Origin: JAPPFW01 sp965200835
GTDB taxonomy: Bacteria > Actinomycetota > Acidimicrobiia > Spongiisociales > Spongiisociaceae
Assembly: GCA_965200835.1 (NCBI GenBank)
Contig: OZ241390.1
Location: forward strand, 496,001 to 560,000
Length of the DNA stretch: 64,000 nt
Reading direction: 5' to 3'
Part shown: one piece after another, positions 34,866 to 45,407 of the stretch
How the letters are laid out: every line of letters begins with the position of its first letter
Position numbering within the stretch: position 1 is the first letter of the stretch
Translations under genes and position numbers: made by a program
Notes under the pieces: model-generated
The model's input: only the letters and a program-made list of their open reading frames with translations
Databases searched by the model: none
Told to the model about the DNA's origin: nothing

Positions 34866-36509
34866 CTAAGCCGACTTGGTCTGGGCGGCATCTTCGAGAC
34901 CCAGCTCGGTTATCGAGATCTCCCGCATCTCCACCTTGCGGATCTTGCCCGTGACCGTCATCGGGAAGGAGTCCACGAACTTCACGTACTTCGGAACCTT
35001 GAAGTGGGCTATCCGCCCTCGGCAATAGTCCCGAATGTCGTCTCCGGTTGCCGCCACATTGTCACGTAGTTTGACCCAGGCCATGACCTGTTCGCCGTAC
35101 TTGTGGTCCGGCACACCTATCACCTGCACATCCTCCACCGCCGGATGGCCGTAGAGATACTCCTCGATCTCCCTCGGGTAGATGTTCTCGCCACCCCGGA
35201 TGATCATGTCCTTGATCCGCCCGACGATGTTCACGTAGCCTTCCGAGTCAATGGTGGCCAGATCACCCGTGTGCATCCACCCGTCTCCATCGATCGCTTC
35301 GGCGGTCCGCTCCGGGTCGTTCCAGTAACCGAGCATCACCGAATAGCCTCGGGTACACAGTTCTCCGTCCTGGCCCCGCATGACCGTTTGGCCGGTCTCG
35401 GGCTCGATGATCTTGATCTCCACATGAGGGTGAACCCGGCCCACGGTCGACACTCGCCGTTCGATGCTGTCGGTGGTCATGGTCTGGGTGGAAACGGGGG
35501 AGGTTTCGGTCATTCCGTAGGCGATAGTGACCTCCGACATGTTCATCTCGGCGAATACCTGCTTCATCACCTCGACCGGGCACGGGGACCCCGCCATGAT
35601 CCCAGTTCTCAGGGACGACAGGTCCGAGTCCTCGAGGTCGGGATGGCTGAGTTCGGCGATAAACATGGTGGGCACGCCGTAGAGGCTGGTGCATCGCTCG
35701 TTCCGGACCGCCGACAGCACCTGGCCGGGATCGAAGCCCGGACCCGGGAACACTATGGCGGCACCGTGGGTGGTGCAGGCGAGGGTTCCAAGGACCATCC
35801 CGAAGCAGTGATACATGGGGACCGGGATGCACACCCGGTCACTCTCCGTATAGGCGCACGCCTCGCCCACGAAGAATCCATTGTTCAGGATGTTGGAGTG
35901 GCTGAGGGTGGCCCCCTTCGGATAGCCGGTGGTGCCCGAGGTGTACTGGATATTGATGGGATCGTCGTGATGCAGGGTGGCGGAGCGTTCGGCGAGACGG
36001 ATCCGCCCTTCGGTGTCCGACGGCGTCATCAGCTGGTCCCACTCAGGAGTGCCCAGGAAGATGACCTGCTCCAGCTCGTCGAGTTCATCCTCGACTTCGG
36101 AGACCATCTGCCGGTAATTGGAGGACAGATAGGACTGGGCCGAGATCAGGATGCGGCATCCCGACTGGGCGAGCGCATAGCGGATCTCGTGGGTCCGGTA
36201 TCCGGGGTTGAGGTTCACCAGGATCACCCCGGCCTTGGCGGTGGCGTACTGGAGCCAGACCCACTCGGCACAGTTGGGACTCCAGATGCCCACCCGGTCG
36301 CCGACCTCGAGTCCCAGGTCCAGGAGACCCTGGGCCAGCCGGTCCACAGAAGCGTTGAAGGCCTGGTAGCTCTGGCGGATCCCCTGATGAATCGACACGA
36401 GGGCGTCACGTTCCGGGAATCGAGCGACAATCGACTCTAGGTTCTGGCCGATGGTCTCCTGCAGCAGTGGAGTACTCCGGTCCCCGGTCGCATGTGCCGC
36501 ACGTGGCAT
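34866..36509 (-). CDS. AMP-forming fatty-acid/acyl-CoA ligase
   Basis: Adenylating ligase of 547 residues that joins a carboxylate to CoA with ATP. It has the AMP-binding signature YTSGTTGYPKG near 189-199, YGMTETSP near 337, the hinge-region IVGRIKDMIIRGGENIYP near 438-455 and the C-terminal catalytic Lys in TVTGKIRK near 525. It most resembles medium- or long-chain FadD-type ligases. The ATG at 36509 is preceded by GGAGG at 6-base spacing; a GTG six bases earlier is in frame. It faces recC across about 190 bases. Confidence 0.9.
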   Translation of the reverse strand: MPRAAHATGDRSTPLLQETIGQNLESIVARFPERDALVSIHQGIRQSYQAFNASVDRLAQGLLDLGLEVGDRVGIWSPNCAEWVWLQYATAKAGVILVNLNPGYRTHEIRYALAQSGCRILISAQSYLSSNYRQMVSEVEDELDELEQVIFLGTPEWDQLMTPSDTEGRIRLAERSATLHHDDPINIQYTSGTTGYPKGATLSHSNILNNGFFVGEACAYTESDRVCIPVPMYHCFGMVLGTLACTTHGAAIVFPGPGFDPGQVLSAVRNERCTSLYGVPTMFIAELSHPDLEDSDLSSLRTGIMAGSPCPVEVMKQVFAEMNMSEVTIAYGMTETSPVSTQTMTTDSIERRVSTVGRVHPHVEIKIIEPETGQTVMRGQDGELCTRGYSVMLGYWNDPERTAEAIDGDGWMHTGDLATIDSEGYVNIVGRIKDMIIRGGENIYPREIEEYLYGHPAVEDVQVIGVPDHKYGEQVMAWVKLRDNVAATGDDIRDYCRGRIAHFKVPKYVKFVDSFPMTVTGKIRKVEMREISITELGLEDAAQTKSA

Positions 36510-36702
36510 GTCCACCCTCCGTTTGGACGCTAACCCACCCTCCAGCCTAGTTGTTCAGCGCCACCGGTTAGACTGCCGACTACCCGGACCCCCCTCCCTC
36601 CAATCGGCGCGCCGTGTCACTGGCCGGTGATATGTTGGCCTGCGTGGTCCAGATAACTGTGCAAGCAAGTCCGAGGCCGGGGTCCAGGAAGGGGACTTCA
36701 CG

Positions 36703-39700
36703 GTGCTCATGATCGACGTCGGGTCCCATCCGGACGAGCTGGTCGCCCGACTGTGCGAAAAGCTGACAGTACCACCGGCCGATCCCTTTGCCCGTGAGAT
36801 GGTCGCGGTACCCACCCGCGGGGTGGAGCGGTGGCTCACCCAGCGGATCGCCTCCGGATTGGGGCGGCTGGCGCCGGGAGACGGGGTGTGCGCCAACGTC
36901 GCTTTCCCGTCCCCCAACCGGCTTGTGAGAGAAGTGCTCGTGGCGGTGCCCGAGCTGGCCGCCGGCCTGGATGCGTGGGAAGGGCCGCTGCTGACCCGCA
37001 GCGTGCTGGCCACTATCGATGATCACATGGACGAGTCGTGGATGTGGCTGCTGGCCCGCTTCATCGATGCGCCCGATGCGGGCGTTCCGATGGGTAACAG
37101 CCAGCGCCTCCGGGCAGCCACCAAGATCGCCCGCCTGTTCACCAGCTACGCCCGGCGGCGGCCTGCCATGTTGCGAGCCTGGGTGGAGGGCAGCGACCTG
37201 GGACCGGATGGGCGAGCCCTTCCGGAAGCTCAGCAGTGGCAACCGGCTCTCTGGCGGCTGGTCCGCCGGCGTATCGGGATACCCGGGATGGCGGAACTGT
37301 TACCCGAAGCTCTGGTGCCGATCCGGGACGGGACGGTGGATCCGGGACTGCCGCGCCGGGTGTTCGTTTACGGGCTCACAGCGGTCGACCCGGTCGACCT
37401 ACAGGTTTTCGAGGCGCTGGCCGCTACCCGCTCTGTCTACCTCTACCTGCTGCATCCCTCCCCGGTACTCAAACGGCAGGCGGCCCGACAGCTGGAGGAG
37501 GCTGGGATCCCGACCACCGGACTCCCGCGCGACCGCGATCCGACCATGAGCCTGCCACGCCATCCGCTGCTGGCATCTTGGGCTCGGGACTGCCGTGAGT
37601 TACAGCTCGTTCTGGCTGCCCGGGACCTGTCCATCAGCGACCGGGTCGACGACTCGGTAGTAGAGGCCCCGACATTGCTCAGCCAGCTGCAGCATGACAT
37701 TCGCTCCAACAGCTCGCCTACCTCTGTCCGGGTACCAGCCGGGGTAGCCGGTCCGGGCGCGGATCGGTCTGTGCAGATACAGGTGTGCCACGGGGCGCGC
37801 CGCCAGGTCGAAGTGCTGCGCGATGCCATCCTCCATCTGCTCGCCTCCGACCACACGCTGGAGCCGCGCGATGTGGTGATCATGACGCCCGACCTGGCCA
37901 CGTTCGCACCCCTCTTGGAAGCCGCCTTCCTCCGGGACGTCACTATCGATTCGCCTCCTGCCGATGGTCGAACCGCAGGGGACGAAGAGGAGAGCGAGGA
38001 GGAGAGCCTGCCCGACTTGCGGGTCCGGATAGCCGACCGAGCACCGGCGGCTAACAACCCGTTGGTCCGTTTCGCCGCCACCGTGCTGGATCTGGTGGAT
38101 TCCCGGCTGGAAGCAGGGGTAGTTCGGGAGCTGATAGCCATGCCGTCGGTGCGCCAGCTGTTCGGACTCGACGAGGAAGAGGCAGATGCCATCTCCGCAC
38201 TGATCGACGACATCCAGGTGAGATGGGGGCTGGATGCAGTCCACCGCGATCACTGGGATGCCGGACCCTACGATGAACAGACCTGGAGGCGGGCTCTCGA
38301 CCGGACGATGGCCGGAGTGTTCTATTCGGACAGCAGAGTCCGGGTGGTGGAAAACATCGCGCCGGTCGGGGGAGTCGAGGGACAGGAGGCAAAGCCGGCC
38401 GGCCACCTCGCCCAGCTCATCGATCGGATCGTGGCGGTTCGGGATCTGGTGGGCAAGCCGCGCCCTCACTCGCAGTGGGGACCGGCCATCTCCACGGCGG
38501 TGCGGCTGCTGGCGGCTCCGGATTGGGATGCCCAGTGGCAGTGGAGCCAGCTGGAACGCTTGCTGGAGGAGACCTTTCCGACCGAACCGGACGGTCCCGA
38601 TGATCCGCTGATCAACCCGGCCGAGGCACGGCTGGCGGTGGACGGCTGGTCCCGTGATGCTCCCAGCCCCCTGCACTTCCGGACCGGGGACATTACGGTC
38701 TGCACCCTGGTGCCGATGCGGTCGGTGCCCTATCGGGTGGTATGCCTGCTCGGCATGGATGATGACCGGTTCCCTCGCCCCAGCAGGAACGACGGGGACG
38801 ACCTGCTGGTCGATCATCAGATCGTTGGAGACCACGACCGCGCCACCGAGGATCGCCAGCTGCTCATGGACGCGGTCATGGCGGCCGGGGATCATCTGAT
38901 CGTCACCTACTCCGGACGGGACGAGCTGACGAGTGCCGAATATCCACCGGCAGTACCGATCGCCGAGTTGATCGATGTTCTCCGGGAGATGATGAGTGGA
39001 GCTGGGTTGGTGGGGATCACTACCCACCATCCGCTCCAGCCCTTCAGCGAGAGCAACTTCGTACCGGGTCGCCTCGGGCTGGCCGGGCCGTGGGGGTTCG
39101 ACCCTAGGCAGCTGGAGGGGGCGCGGGCTCTCCAACGCCGGGGCACCGGAGCGCCACTTAGCCTTGCCCTGCCGATCAGCCCGACCCCAACCCCCTCCGA
39201 GATCGGTATCCACGAGCTTTGTCGCTTCCTGGAGCATCCAGCCCGCGAGGTGTTACGCACCCGGTTCGGATTTGTCTTCCCGCCGGCGGGGGAGGTTTCC
39301 GACGATACCGTGCCGACCAGACTGGATCCGCTCGGCGAGTGGATGGTGACGGATCGCCTGCTCGGTGGGCTGTTGGATGACCTGCCTATCGAGGCACTCG
39401 AAGCCCACGAACGGGCTAGCGATGCGGTGCCACCCGGCGGCCTCGGTCGTAAGGGTCTCGAGAGATCTCGTGACCGAGCGGAGTATCTGTCGAGGGCAGC
39501 CGAGAGAGAGGGATACGACCGGGGGCGTCACCAACAATTCACCGGGGCCGTCCAGGTGGGCGCCCACCGGGTAGAGGGGTCGGTCATCGCTGACCTCGGC
39601 AACGACCGGTTGGACGTCGTCACCCCTTCCCGCCTGAAAGGTAAGCACCGGCTGCGCGCCTTCGTCACGTTGGTGTTCCTGACAGCCGTCGAACCAAACC

Positions 39701-40155
39701 TGGCTTGGCGTGCCTTGCTGATCGGCCGTCACTTCCGCGGGGACAAACTCTGGAGGGTTGAGATCGGGCCCCTCGGTCAGGATCGGAAACGCCGCCAGCC
39801 AGATCCGCCGAGCTACGGGCAGGGGAAAGTGGGCCGCCGGAAGGAGGCGGAACGGCTGCTCTCTGGCTTGGTCGATCTCTATGTAGAGGGCATGAGCGAA
39901 CCCTTCCCGCTGCCGTGCGAGACCGCCTTCACCTGGCAACGAAAGGGCGGTAGCAACCGGCCCGTCAACGCATTTCCCTACGCCCAACAGACATGGGAGA
40001 AGGATCACTTCGCTCCGGAGGCCGCGGATCCGGCCAACACCTACCTGTTCCCCGGTCTCGTGACTATGAGATCCCTGGCCGATAGCCGCTTTCCGGAGTA
40101 TGCCGAACGGCTGTGGGCTCCGATCCTGCCGCTGCTCCGGGAAAAGGCCATATGA
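36703..40155 (+). CDS. recC: Exodeoxyribonuclease V gamma subunit
   Basis: RecC subunit of the RecBCD helicase-nuclease, an inactive helicase/nuclease fold that holds the complex together and reads Chi. The 1150 residues begin with the family pattern VAVPTRGVERWLTQRIA near 35-51 and NVAFPSPNRLV near 66, contain VFVYGLTAVDP near 223 and the YRVVCLLGMDDDRFPR block near 678-693. GTG 36703 has AAGGGGA upstream. It is the first gene of a recC-recB-recD operon and overlaps recB by four bases (ATGA). Confidence 0.93.
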   Translation: MLMIDVGSHPDELVARLCEKLTVPPADPFAREMVAVPTRGVERWLTQRIASGLGRLAPGDGVCANVAFPSPNRLVREVLVAVPELAAGLDAWEGPLLTRSVLATIDDHMDESWMWLLARFIDAPDAGVPMGNSQRLRAATKIARLFTSYARRRPAMLRAWVEGSDLGPDGRALPEAQQWQPALWRLVRRRIGIPGMAELLPEALVPIRDGTVDPGLPRRVFVYGLTAVDPVDLQVFEALAATRSVYLYLLHPSPVLKRQAARQLEEAGIPTTGLPRDRDPTMSLPRHPLLASWARDCRELQLVLAARDLSISDRVDDSVVEAPTLLSQLQHDIRSNSSPTSVRVPAGVAGPGADRSVQIQVCHGARRQVEVLRDAILHLLASDHTLEPRDVVIMTPDLATFAPLLEAAFLRDVTIDSPPADGRTAGDEEESEEESLPDLRVRIADRAPAANNPLVRFAATVLDLVDSRLEAGVVRELIAMPSVRQLFGLDEEEADAISALIDDIQVRWGLDAVHRDHWDAGPYDEQTWRRALDRTMAGVFYSDSRVRVVENIAPVGGVEGQEAKPAGHLAQLIDRIVAVRDLVGKPRPHSQWGPAISTAVRLLAAPDWDAQWQWSQLERLLEETFPTEPDGPDDPLINPAEARLAVDGWSRDAPSPLHFRTGDITVCTLVPMRSVPYRVVCLLGMDDDRFPRPSRNDGDDLLVDHQIVGDHDRATEDRQLLMDAVMAAGDHLIVTYSGRDELTSAEYPPAVPIAELIDVLREMMSGAGLVGITTHHPLQPFSESNFVPGRLGLAGPWGFDPRQLEGARALQRRGTGAPLSLALPISPTPTPSEIGIHELCRFLEHPAREVLRTRFGFVFPPAGEVSDDTVPTRLDPLGEWMVTDRLLGGLLDDLPIEALEAHERASDAVPPGGLGRKGLERSRDRAEYLSRAAEREGYDRGRHQQFTGAVQVGAHRVEGSVIADLGNDRLDVVTPSRLKGKHRLRAFVTLVFLTAVEPNLAWRALLIGRHFRGDKLWRVEIGPLGQDRKRRQPDPPSYGQGKVGRRKEAERLLSGLVDLYVEGMSEPFPLPCETAFTWQRKGGSNRPVNAFPYAQQTWEKDHFAPEAADPANTYLFPGLVTMRSLADSRFPEYAERLWAPILPLLREKAI

Positions 40156-43100
40156 CGGTACACACGTACGACCCGGCGGAGGCCATCGGCCGGGGCCGCA
40201 CGATCATCGAGGCCAGCGCCGGGACCGGCAAGACGTTCACTGTCGCGGCAGTCGTGACCCGGCTCGTCGCTATGGGAGAACCACTGGAGCGGATACTGGT
40301 GGTGACCTTCACCAACGCAGCTACCGCCGAGCTGAAGGACCGGATACGGAAACGGATGGTCGGCACCCTCCGTGGCCTGCGCGGCTCCCGGGCCGGCGCA
40401 GACCCGGACGATCACCTGAAGGTCCTGCTCCAGGCCGATAGCTGGCTGAAGGAAGAGTATGCCGAACGGCTTCACGAGGCCCTTACCCACTTCGATAGGG
40501 CCCAGATCTTCACCATCCACGGGTTCAGCCGCCGGATGCTCGAGAAGCTCGGTTTCCGTTCCCGCCTCTCCCCTGATGTGGAGCCGGATGAGGTAGGTGA
40601 GCTGCTGCTCCGGCGCACCGCCGCCGATCTGTTCCTGGCCCGCTACCGGCTTGTTGGATCCGAGGACGAGGTAGCGACTGGGACTGAATTCCTGGTCGAG
40701 TTCGGCAAGATTCTCAGCACCGCACCGGACGCCCGATTGGTGCCGGAACCTATGGGTGCAGTCGGCAGCGCACAGGACCGGGCGGAGATGGCCCGGGTGA
40801 TGAAGCGGACTCTGCGCCACCGCTTGCGGGCGGCCGGGACGATCACTTTCGACGACACCGTGGTGGAGGCTCGCAACGCCCTAGCCGACGAGGCGATCGG
40901 TACGGTCGCCCGAGATCTGCTCCAGAAGCGTTACAGCGTCGCGCTGGTCGACGAGGCTCAGGACACCGATCCCATCCAATGGCAGGTGCTCAGGTCGGTG
41001 TTCGACGACTTGCAGCTAGTAGTCATCGGTGATCCCAAGCAATCGATCTACGCCTTCCGGGGCGCGGACATCGAGTCCTACCTGACCGCGGCGGGCCAGG
41101 CTGCTGCCCACCGGACGCTCGATGCCAACTGGCGGAGCGACGGGCCGCTGATCAAGGCTCTCGATGTGTTGCTGGAGGGGACCACCTTCGGCGATGACCG
41201 AATTGCTTACCGGCCGGTCCGGGCTGCCGAGGGCAATCGCGAGAGTCGCATTTCCGGGAAGGGAGTCCCGCTCGAGATACGGCGTTTCTCGAGCGAGTAC
41301 GGGCTGCCCACTTACCGGCATGGTCCCTACTATCTGCTGGAGCCGTTGAGGGCAGCCGTAGCCAAGGATGTGGCGGCCGAGACCGTCCGGCTACTCAACA
41401 GTGATACGACCATCATCACCGAGTCGGAGGGCAAGCGTCCCCTCAGTCCGGGAGACTTTGCCGTGCTCTGCCGGACCCGCCGCCAGGTCGAGTCGATCCG
41501 CGCAGCCTTGTTCGAATGCCAGGTGCCATCGGTGGCCGCCCGATCCGGCAGCGTTTTCGCCACGCCCGCGGCGGAGCATTGGCGCCGCTTCCTCCACGCG
41601 ATCGAACGACCGAGCCGCACCGACTATGTGCGGATGGCAGCCGCTACTGCGTTGGTTGGTCTGGCTGGCCTGGAGATAGTCGAGCTTCAGGAAGAAGCCC
41701 TGTTCCGTTTCCAGCAGCAGTTCGTGCGGTGGCAGGGGCTACTGCACGACCACGGCGTGCCCACCATGTTCGCCGATATCGACCGAACCACGGACCTGAC
41801 GGCGCGCGTCCTCGCTGAGGCTGACGGCGAGCGGCAGCTGACCGACCTCAACCACATTGCCGAGGAGATGCATTCGGCCTGGCGCGGCGGTCTGATCGGT
41901 TCGCTGGTGGTGTGGATCGAAGCCGCTATGGACGAGGCGAACCGCAACGCCGAAGCCAACGCGGAGGACCCCGAGTCGCGCCAGCGGCGCCTAGAGACCG
42001 ACGCCGCCGCCGTGCAGGTGCAGACCATCCATGCGGCCAAGGGTCTGGAGTATCCGGTGGTGATGGTGCCATACCTGTGGGATGTACCGCGGATCAAACC
42101 TCGGATCCCCGTCTTACATGATGCAGCACAAACCGATCCCGGCCAACCCCGCCGCCGGTTGATCGACGTGGGTGGATCGGACGGAGACGATTTCGAGCAT
42201 CACCAGGAGAGGGCCATGGCTGAGGAATCGGCGGAGGAGAGCCGGCTGCTGTATGTGGCGCTCACCAGGGCCCGGAATCGGCTGGTGGTGTGGTGGATTA
42301 CGAACACCAATAACTCGGCCAGTACGAAGCTCCATGAGATTCTGACTAGCCGGGTATCTCCCGGTGCACTCCCCAGTGCAGCCGTACAACGCTTGATCGA
42401 CGCATCCAACGGCACCATCGGGGAAGAAATAGTCTACGGCCCACCATGGTCCACGCCCTACCGGGGTCAGCGTCGGACCCGGACCCGGCTGGAGCGGTCC
42501 ACTCTGGACCGCCCGCTCGACTACGACTGGAGGCGGGTTTCGTTCTCTTCGCTGTCCCCCGACCGTCCCCTGGCCGGCATGGATGACACGATGGACGGAG
42601 CGGACCGGGTGGACGAGTCGGATGGCGCAGACCGGACGGCGGACGACGAGAGCCGAATAGGGTTGGGAGACGGGTTACCGATGGCCGAGCTTCCGCGTGG
42701 AGCCCGCTTCGGTTCCCTGGTTCACAATGTGTTACGTTACGTGCCCTTCGACGCTCCCGATCTGGCCGGGTCCATCCGATCCGAGCTGGCCCGCCTTACC
42801 CGCCATTCGCCCTGGACCTTTGAGGTCGAGACCTTCGTGCAGGGGATGGTGGCTGCAATGGACACCCCGCTCGGTCCGGAGGTCGATGCTCCTACCCTGC
42901 GGGATCTCGCTCCCGAGCGGACGCTCAAGGAGACCGACTTCGAGCTACCCGTGCGCGCGGAGGCATCCACCATCTCCCTCAGCGACCTAGCAGGGACGGT
43001 CCTCGAACACCTCCCGGACCCCGACCCTCACCACTCCTACTTCCGGCACTTGCAGGAGTTCGAGGGCTATCGATTCAGGGGTTACCTAGCCGGAGGGATC

Positions 43101-43478
43101 GATCTGATGACCGTGCTGACCGATGCAGGCCGGGACCATTACGTGGTCATGGACTTCAAGTCGAACCTGCTGCGACCCCTGGGAGAGTCACCTGGAGTGG
43201 CCGACTATGGGCCCGTCCCGCTCATGGCCGCCATGCATCACGGCAACTACGTACTCCAAGCACTGATTTACGAAGTTGCTCTCCACCGGTACTTGCAGCT
43301 GCGCTTCGACGGTTACGACCCGCGACTCCACCTGGGTGGGTCGCTGTACTTGTTCGTACGCGGCATGATCGGCGCCGGGACGCCGGTGATCGATGGGGAG
43401 CGGTGCGGCGTGGCGCGGTGGTCCCCGCCAGCCGAGGCGATCGTGGCGGTGAGTGACCTCTTCGCCGGACACCGTTAG
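40152..43478 (+). CDS. recB: Exodeoxyribonuclease V beta subunit (helicase-nuclease)
   Basis: RecB subunit, a 3'-to-5' helicase with the complex's only nuclease; 1108 residues. Walker A is ASAGTGKT at 21-28, then TFTNAATAEL, FTIHGFSRRML, ALVDEAQDTDPIQW, VIGDPKQSIYAFRGAD and QTIHAAKGLEYPVVMVP. The C-terminal nuclease shows GGIDLM and VVMDFKSNLL, the usual Asp and Lys catalytic set. Its ATG overlaps the recC stop and its TAG shares a base with the recD GTG, so all three are coupled. The order recC-recB-recD matches many actinobacterial operons. Confidence 0.95.
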   Translation: MTVHTYDPAEAIGRGRTIIEASAGTGKTFTVAAVVTRLVAMGEPLERILVVTFTNAATAELKDRIRKRMVGTLRGLRGSRAGADPDDHLKVLLQADSWLKEEYAERLHEALTHFDRAQIFTIHGFSRRMLEKLGFRSRLSPDVEPDEVGELLLRRTAADLFLARYRLVGSEDEVATGTEFLVEFGKILSTAPDARLVPEPMGAVGSAQDRAEMARVMKRTLRHRLRAAGTITFDDTVVEARNALADEAIGTVARDLLQKRYSVALVDEAQDTDPIQWQVLRSVFDDLQLVVIGDPKQSIYAFRGADIESYLTAAGQAAAHRTLDANWRSDGPLIKALDVLLEGTTFGDDRIAYRPVRAAEGNRESRISGKGVPLEIRRFSSEYGLPTYRHGPYYLLEPLRAAVAKDVAAETVRLLNSDTTIITESEGKRPLSPGDFAVLCRTRRQVESIRAALFECQVPSVAARSGSVFATPAAEHWRRFLHAIERPSRTDYVRMAAATALVGLAGLEIVELQEEALFRFQQQFVRWQGLLHDHGVPTMFADIDRTTDLTARVLAEADGERQLTDLNHIAEEMHSAWRGGLIGSLVVWIEAAMDEANRNAEANAEDPESRQRRLETDAAAVQVQTIHAAKGLEYPVVMVPYLWDVPRIKPRIPVLHDAAQTDPGQPRRRLIDVGGSDGDDFEHHQERAMAEESAEESRLLYVALTRARNRLVVWWITNTNNSASTKLHEILTSRVSPGALPSAAVQRLIDASNGTIGEEIVYGPPWSTPYRGQRRTRTRLERSTLDRPLDYDWRRVSFSSLSPDRPLAGMDDTMDGADRVDESDGADRTADDESRIGLGDGLPMAELPRGARFGSLVHNVLRYVPFDAPDLAGSIRSELARLTRHSPWTFEVETFVQGMVAAMDTPLGPEVDAPTLRDLAPERTLKETDFELPVRAEASTISLSDLAGTVLEHLPDPDPHHSYFRHLQEFEGYRFRGYLAGGIDLMTVLTDAGRDHYVVMDFKSNLLRPLGESPGVADYGPVPLMAAMHHGNYVLQALIYEVALHRYLQLRFDGYDPRLHLGGSLYLFVRGMIGAGTPVIDGERCGVARWSPPAEAIVAVSDLFAGHR

Positions 43479-45325
43479 TGGTTACCACCCGGATCCACGC
43501 CGCCGCCGCGGCGCCCCAGCTGGTGGTTGGAGCGTCGGGCTTGGTAGCAGCCTTCAACGACGCGGGGTCTCTGTCGCCCCTCGATGTCCACTCCTCCACG
43601 GTCATCAGTCGCCTCTGGGGCGAGACGCACCCGCAGGTGATACTGGCGGCTGCTCTGGCAGTGAGGGGCACCCGGTTCGGGCATGTCTGCATCCGCCTGG
43701 GTCACCAGCGGGAAGTGATGGCGGTCGAGGGCCAACCTCCCGAGGTGCTCGAGTCCCTACCCTGGCCGGATCCGGACGAATGGACATCGGCGGTGTCGGC
43801 CAGCTCGATGGTCGGTGACGGCAGCGGAGAGGAGCCGCTGGTCCTGGCCGAGGATCGCCTGTATCTCGAACGATACTTTCGGCACGAGGAGCGGATAGCC
43901 GGTCTGATCCGGTCCCGGATAGCGGCCTCCCGGACGGAACTCGATCCGAAGATCGAGGCTGTCCTGCGTGACCTTCTTCCTCCCACCTTCGACGGGAGAC
44001 CCAACCTCCAGCACTTGGCCGCCACCTCGGTGCTGGCCGGAAGCTTCACGGTGATTGCCGGCGGTCCGGGCACCGGCAAGACCTACACCGTGGCCAGGAC
44101 CCTGGCTGCCCTCGCCTACCAAGCGGACTTCTTCCCGCGCGTGGCCGTCTGCGCCCCCACCGGGAAAGCCGCCGCACGCTTGAAGGAGGTGGTCGAGCAG
44201 TTCTCAGCCGGGATCGACAATCGGCTGGTCCGGCATAGGTTGGAGAAGGTGCAGATGAGCACTATCCACCGCCTGCTGGGGTGGGCATGGGGACGGGGCC
44301 GGTTCCTCCATCATGAACGCAATCGCCTACCCCACGATCTGGTGATCGTGGACGAGACCTCAATGGTGTCGTTACCGCTAGCCGCCAAGCTCATGGCCGC
44401 GATCCGTCCGGATGCCAAGCTGGTACTGGCGGGAGATCCCCACCAGCTGGACTCGATCGAGGCGGGCACCGTGCTGGCCGACATCGTCGGTCCCGCCACG
44501 GGCGACCCAGACTCCGAGCGACCTAGGTGGCAGGCTCCACCCAGGAAGACTCCCCGGGTGGTCGTCCTGGAGCGGGTCCACCGCTTCGCGAAGGGAAGCC
44601 CGATCGCCGACTTCAGCGACGCGGTCCGCGATGGCGACGCCGGGCGGGCGGTGGATCTCCTCGACCGCCACCCTCCCACGCTGACCTGGGTGAGAGAGCG
44701 GTCCGGGGAGCCTAACCGGCGGTTGCTGGAGCGGGTGATCGGTCACCGGGCGAAGTTGGCGGAACAGGCCTCGAAACCGTGGAACTCGCGGACGGCGTCG
44801 CTCTCCCTGCTGGGCGAGATCGTGGTGCTGTGCGCCCACCGCCAGGGTCCGGGCAGTGTGGATGGTTGGCGACGGGACATCGAGGCGGCCCTCGACGAGA
44901 GGTTTCCAGGCCTGCGATATGGCGGGGATTGGTATCCCGGCCGACCGCTGATGATCACCGCCAACGACTACAACCTGGACCTGTACAACGGAGATATAGG
45001 GGTAGCAGTCCGCACACCCGAAGGCTTGAGAGCGGTATTCGACCGTGGCGGCACTCGCAGCTTTCCGCCGAGTTATCTCGGCGACCACTCCACGGTTCAC
45101 GCCCTGACTATCCACAAGAGCCAGGGTTCCCAGTTCGAGGAGGTAGTAGTGTCGTTGCCTCCCGAGAGCTCTCGCCTGCTGACGCGGGAACTTCTATACA
45201 CCGCCGTGACTAGGGCCACCGACCGGGTAACGATCGTCGGTGAGGAGTCAGTGATACGTATGGCGGTGGAGAGATCCGTACAGCGCGCCTCAGGCTTGAG
45301 ATCGAAACTATGGGGCTCTGATTGA
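43478..45325 (+). CDS. recD: Exodeoxyribonuclease V alpha subunit (5'-3' helicase)
   Basis: RecD subunit, an SF1B 5'-to-3' helicase; 615 residues. It has an N-terminal RecD domain, Walker A GGPGTGKTYT near 193, CAPTGKAAARL near 222, VIVDETSMVSLPLAAKLM near 288 (Walker B), LAGDPHQLDSIEAG near 317 and the C-terminal HKSQGSQFEEVV near 547 and LYTAVTRAT near 575. The GTG start overlaps the recB stop by one base. It completes the RecBCD set. Confidence 0.94.
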   Translation: MVTTRIHAAAAAPQLVVGASGLVAAFNDAGSLSPLDVHSSTVISRLWGETHPQVILAAALAVRGTRFGHVCIRLGHQREVMAVEGQPPEVLESLPWPDPDEWTSAVSASSMVGDGSGEEPLVLAEDRLYLERYFRHEERIAGLIRSRIAASRTELDPKIEAVLRDLLPPTFDGRPNLQHLAATSVLAGSFTVIAGGPGTGKTYTVARTLAALAYQADFFPRVAVCAPTGKAAARLKEVVEQFSAGIDNRLVRHRLEKVQMSTIHRLLGWAWGRGRFLHHERNRLPHDLVIVDETSMVSLPLAAKLMAAIRPDAKLVLAGDPHQLDSIEAGTVLADIVGPATGDPDSERPRWQAPPRKTPRVVVLERVHRFAKGSPIADFSDAVRDGDAGRAVDLLDRHPPTLTWVRERSGEPNRRLLERVIGHRAKLAEQASKPWNSRTASLSLLGEIVVLCAHRQGPGSVDGWRRDIEAALDERFPGLRYGGDWYPGRPLMITANDYNLDLYNGDIGVAVRTPEGLRAVFDRGGTRSFPPSYLGDHSTVHALTIHKSQGSQFEEVVVSLPPESSRLLTRELLYTAVTRATDRVTIVGEESVIRMAVERSVQRASGLRSKLWGSD

Positions 45326-45407
45326 CCAGCATGAGCTAAGGGTCTTGTTCCTGGCTGCCTCAATCTCTGGCTCTCGTCGCTGTATCTAGTTGTTAGGGAT
45401 CAGTTGT

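Noticed and set aside
35103..36440. 445-residue plus-strand frame opposite the acyl-CoA ligase
   Set aside because: The minus-strand ligase has all family motifs; the antisense frame is His/Gly/Val-rich with no motifs.
37600..39237. 545-residue minus-strand frame inside recC
   Set aside because: RecC is clear on the plus strand and fits the operon; the opposite frame is a by-product of high GC.
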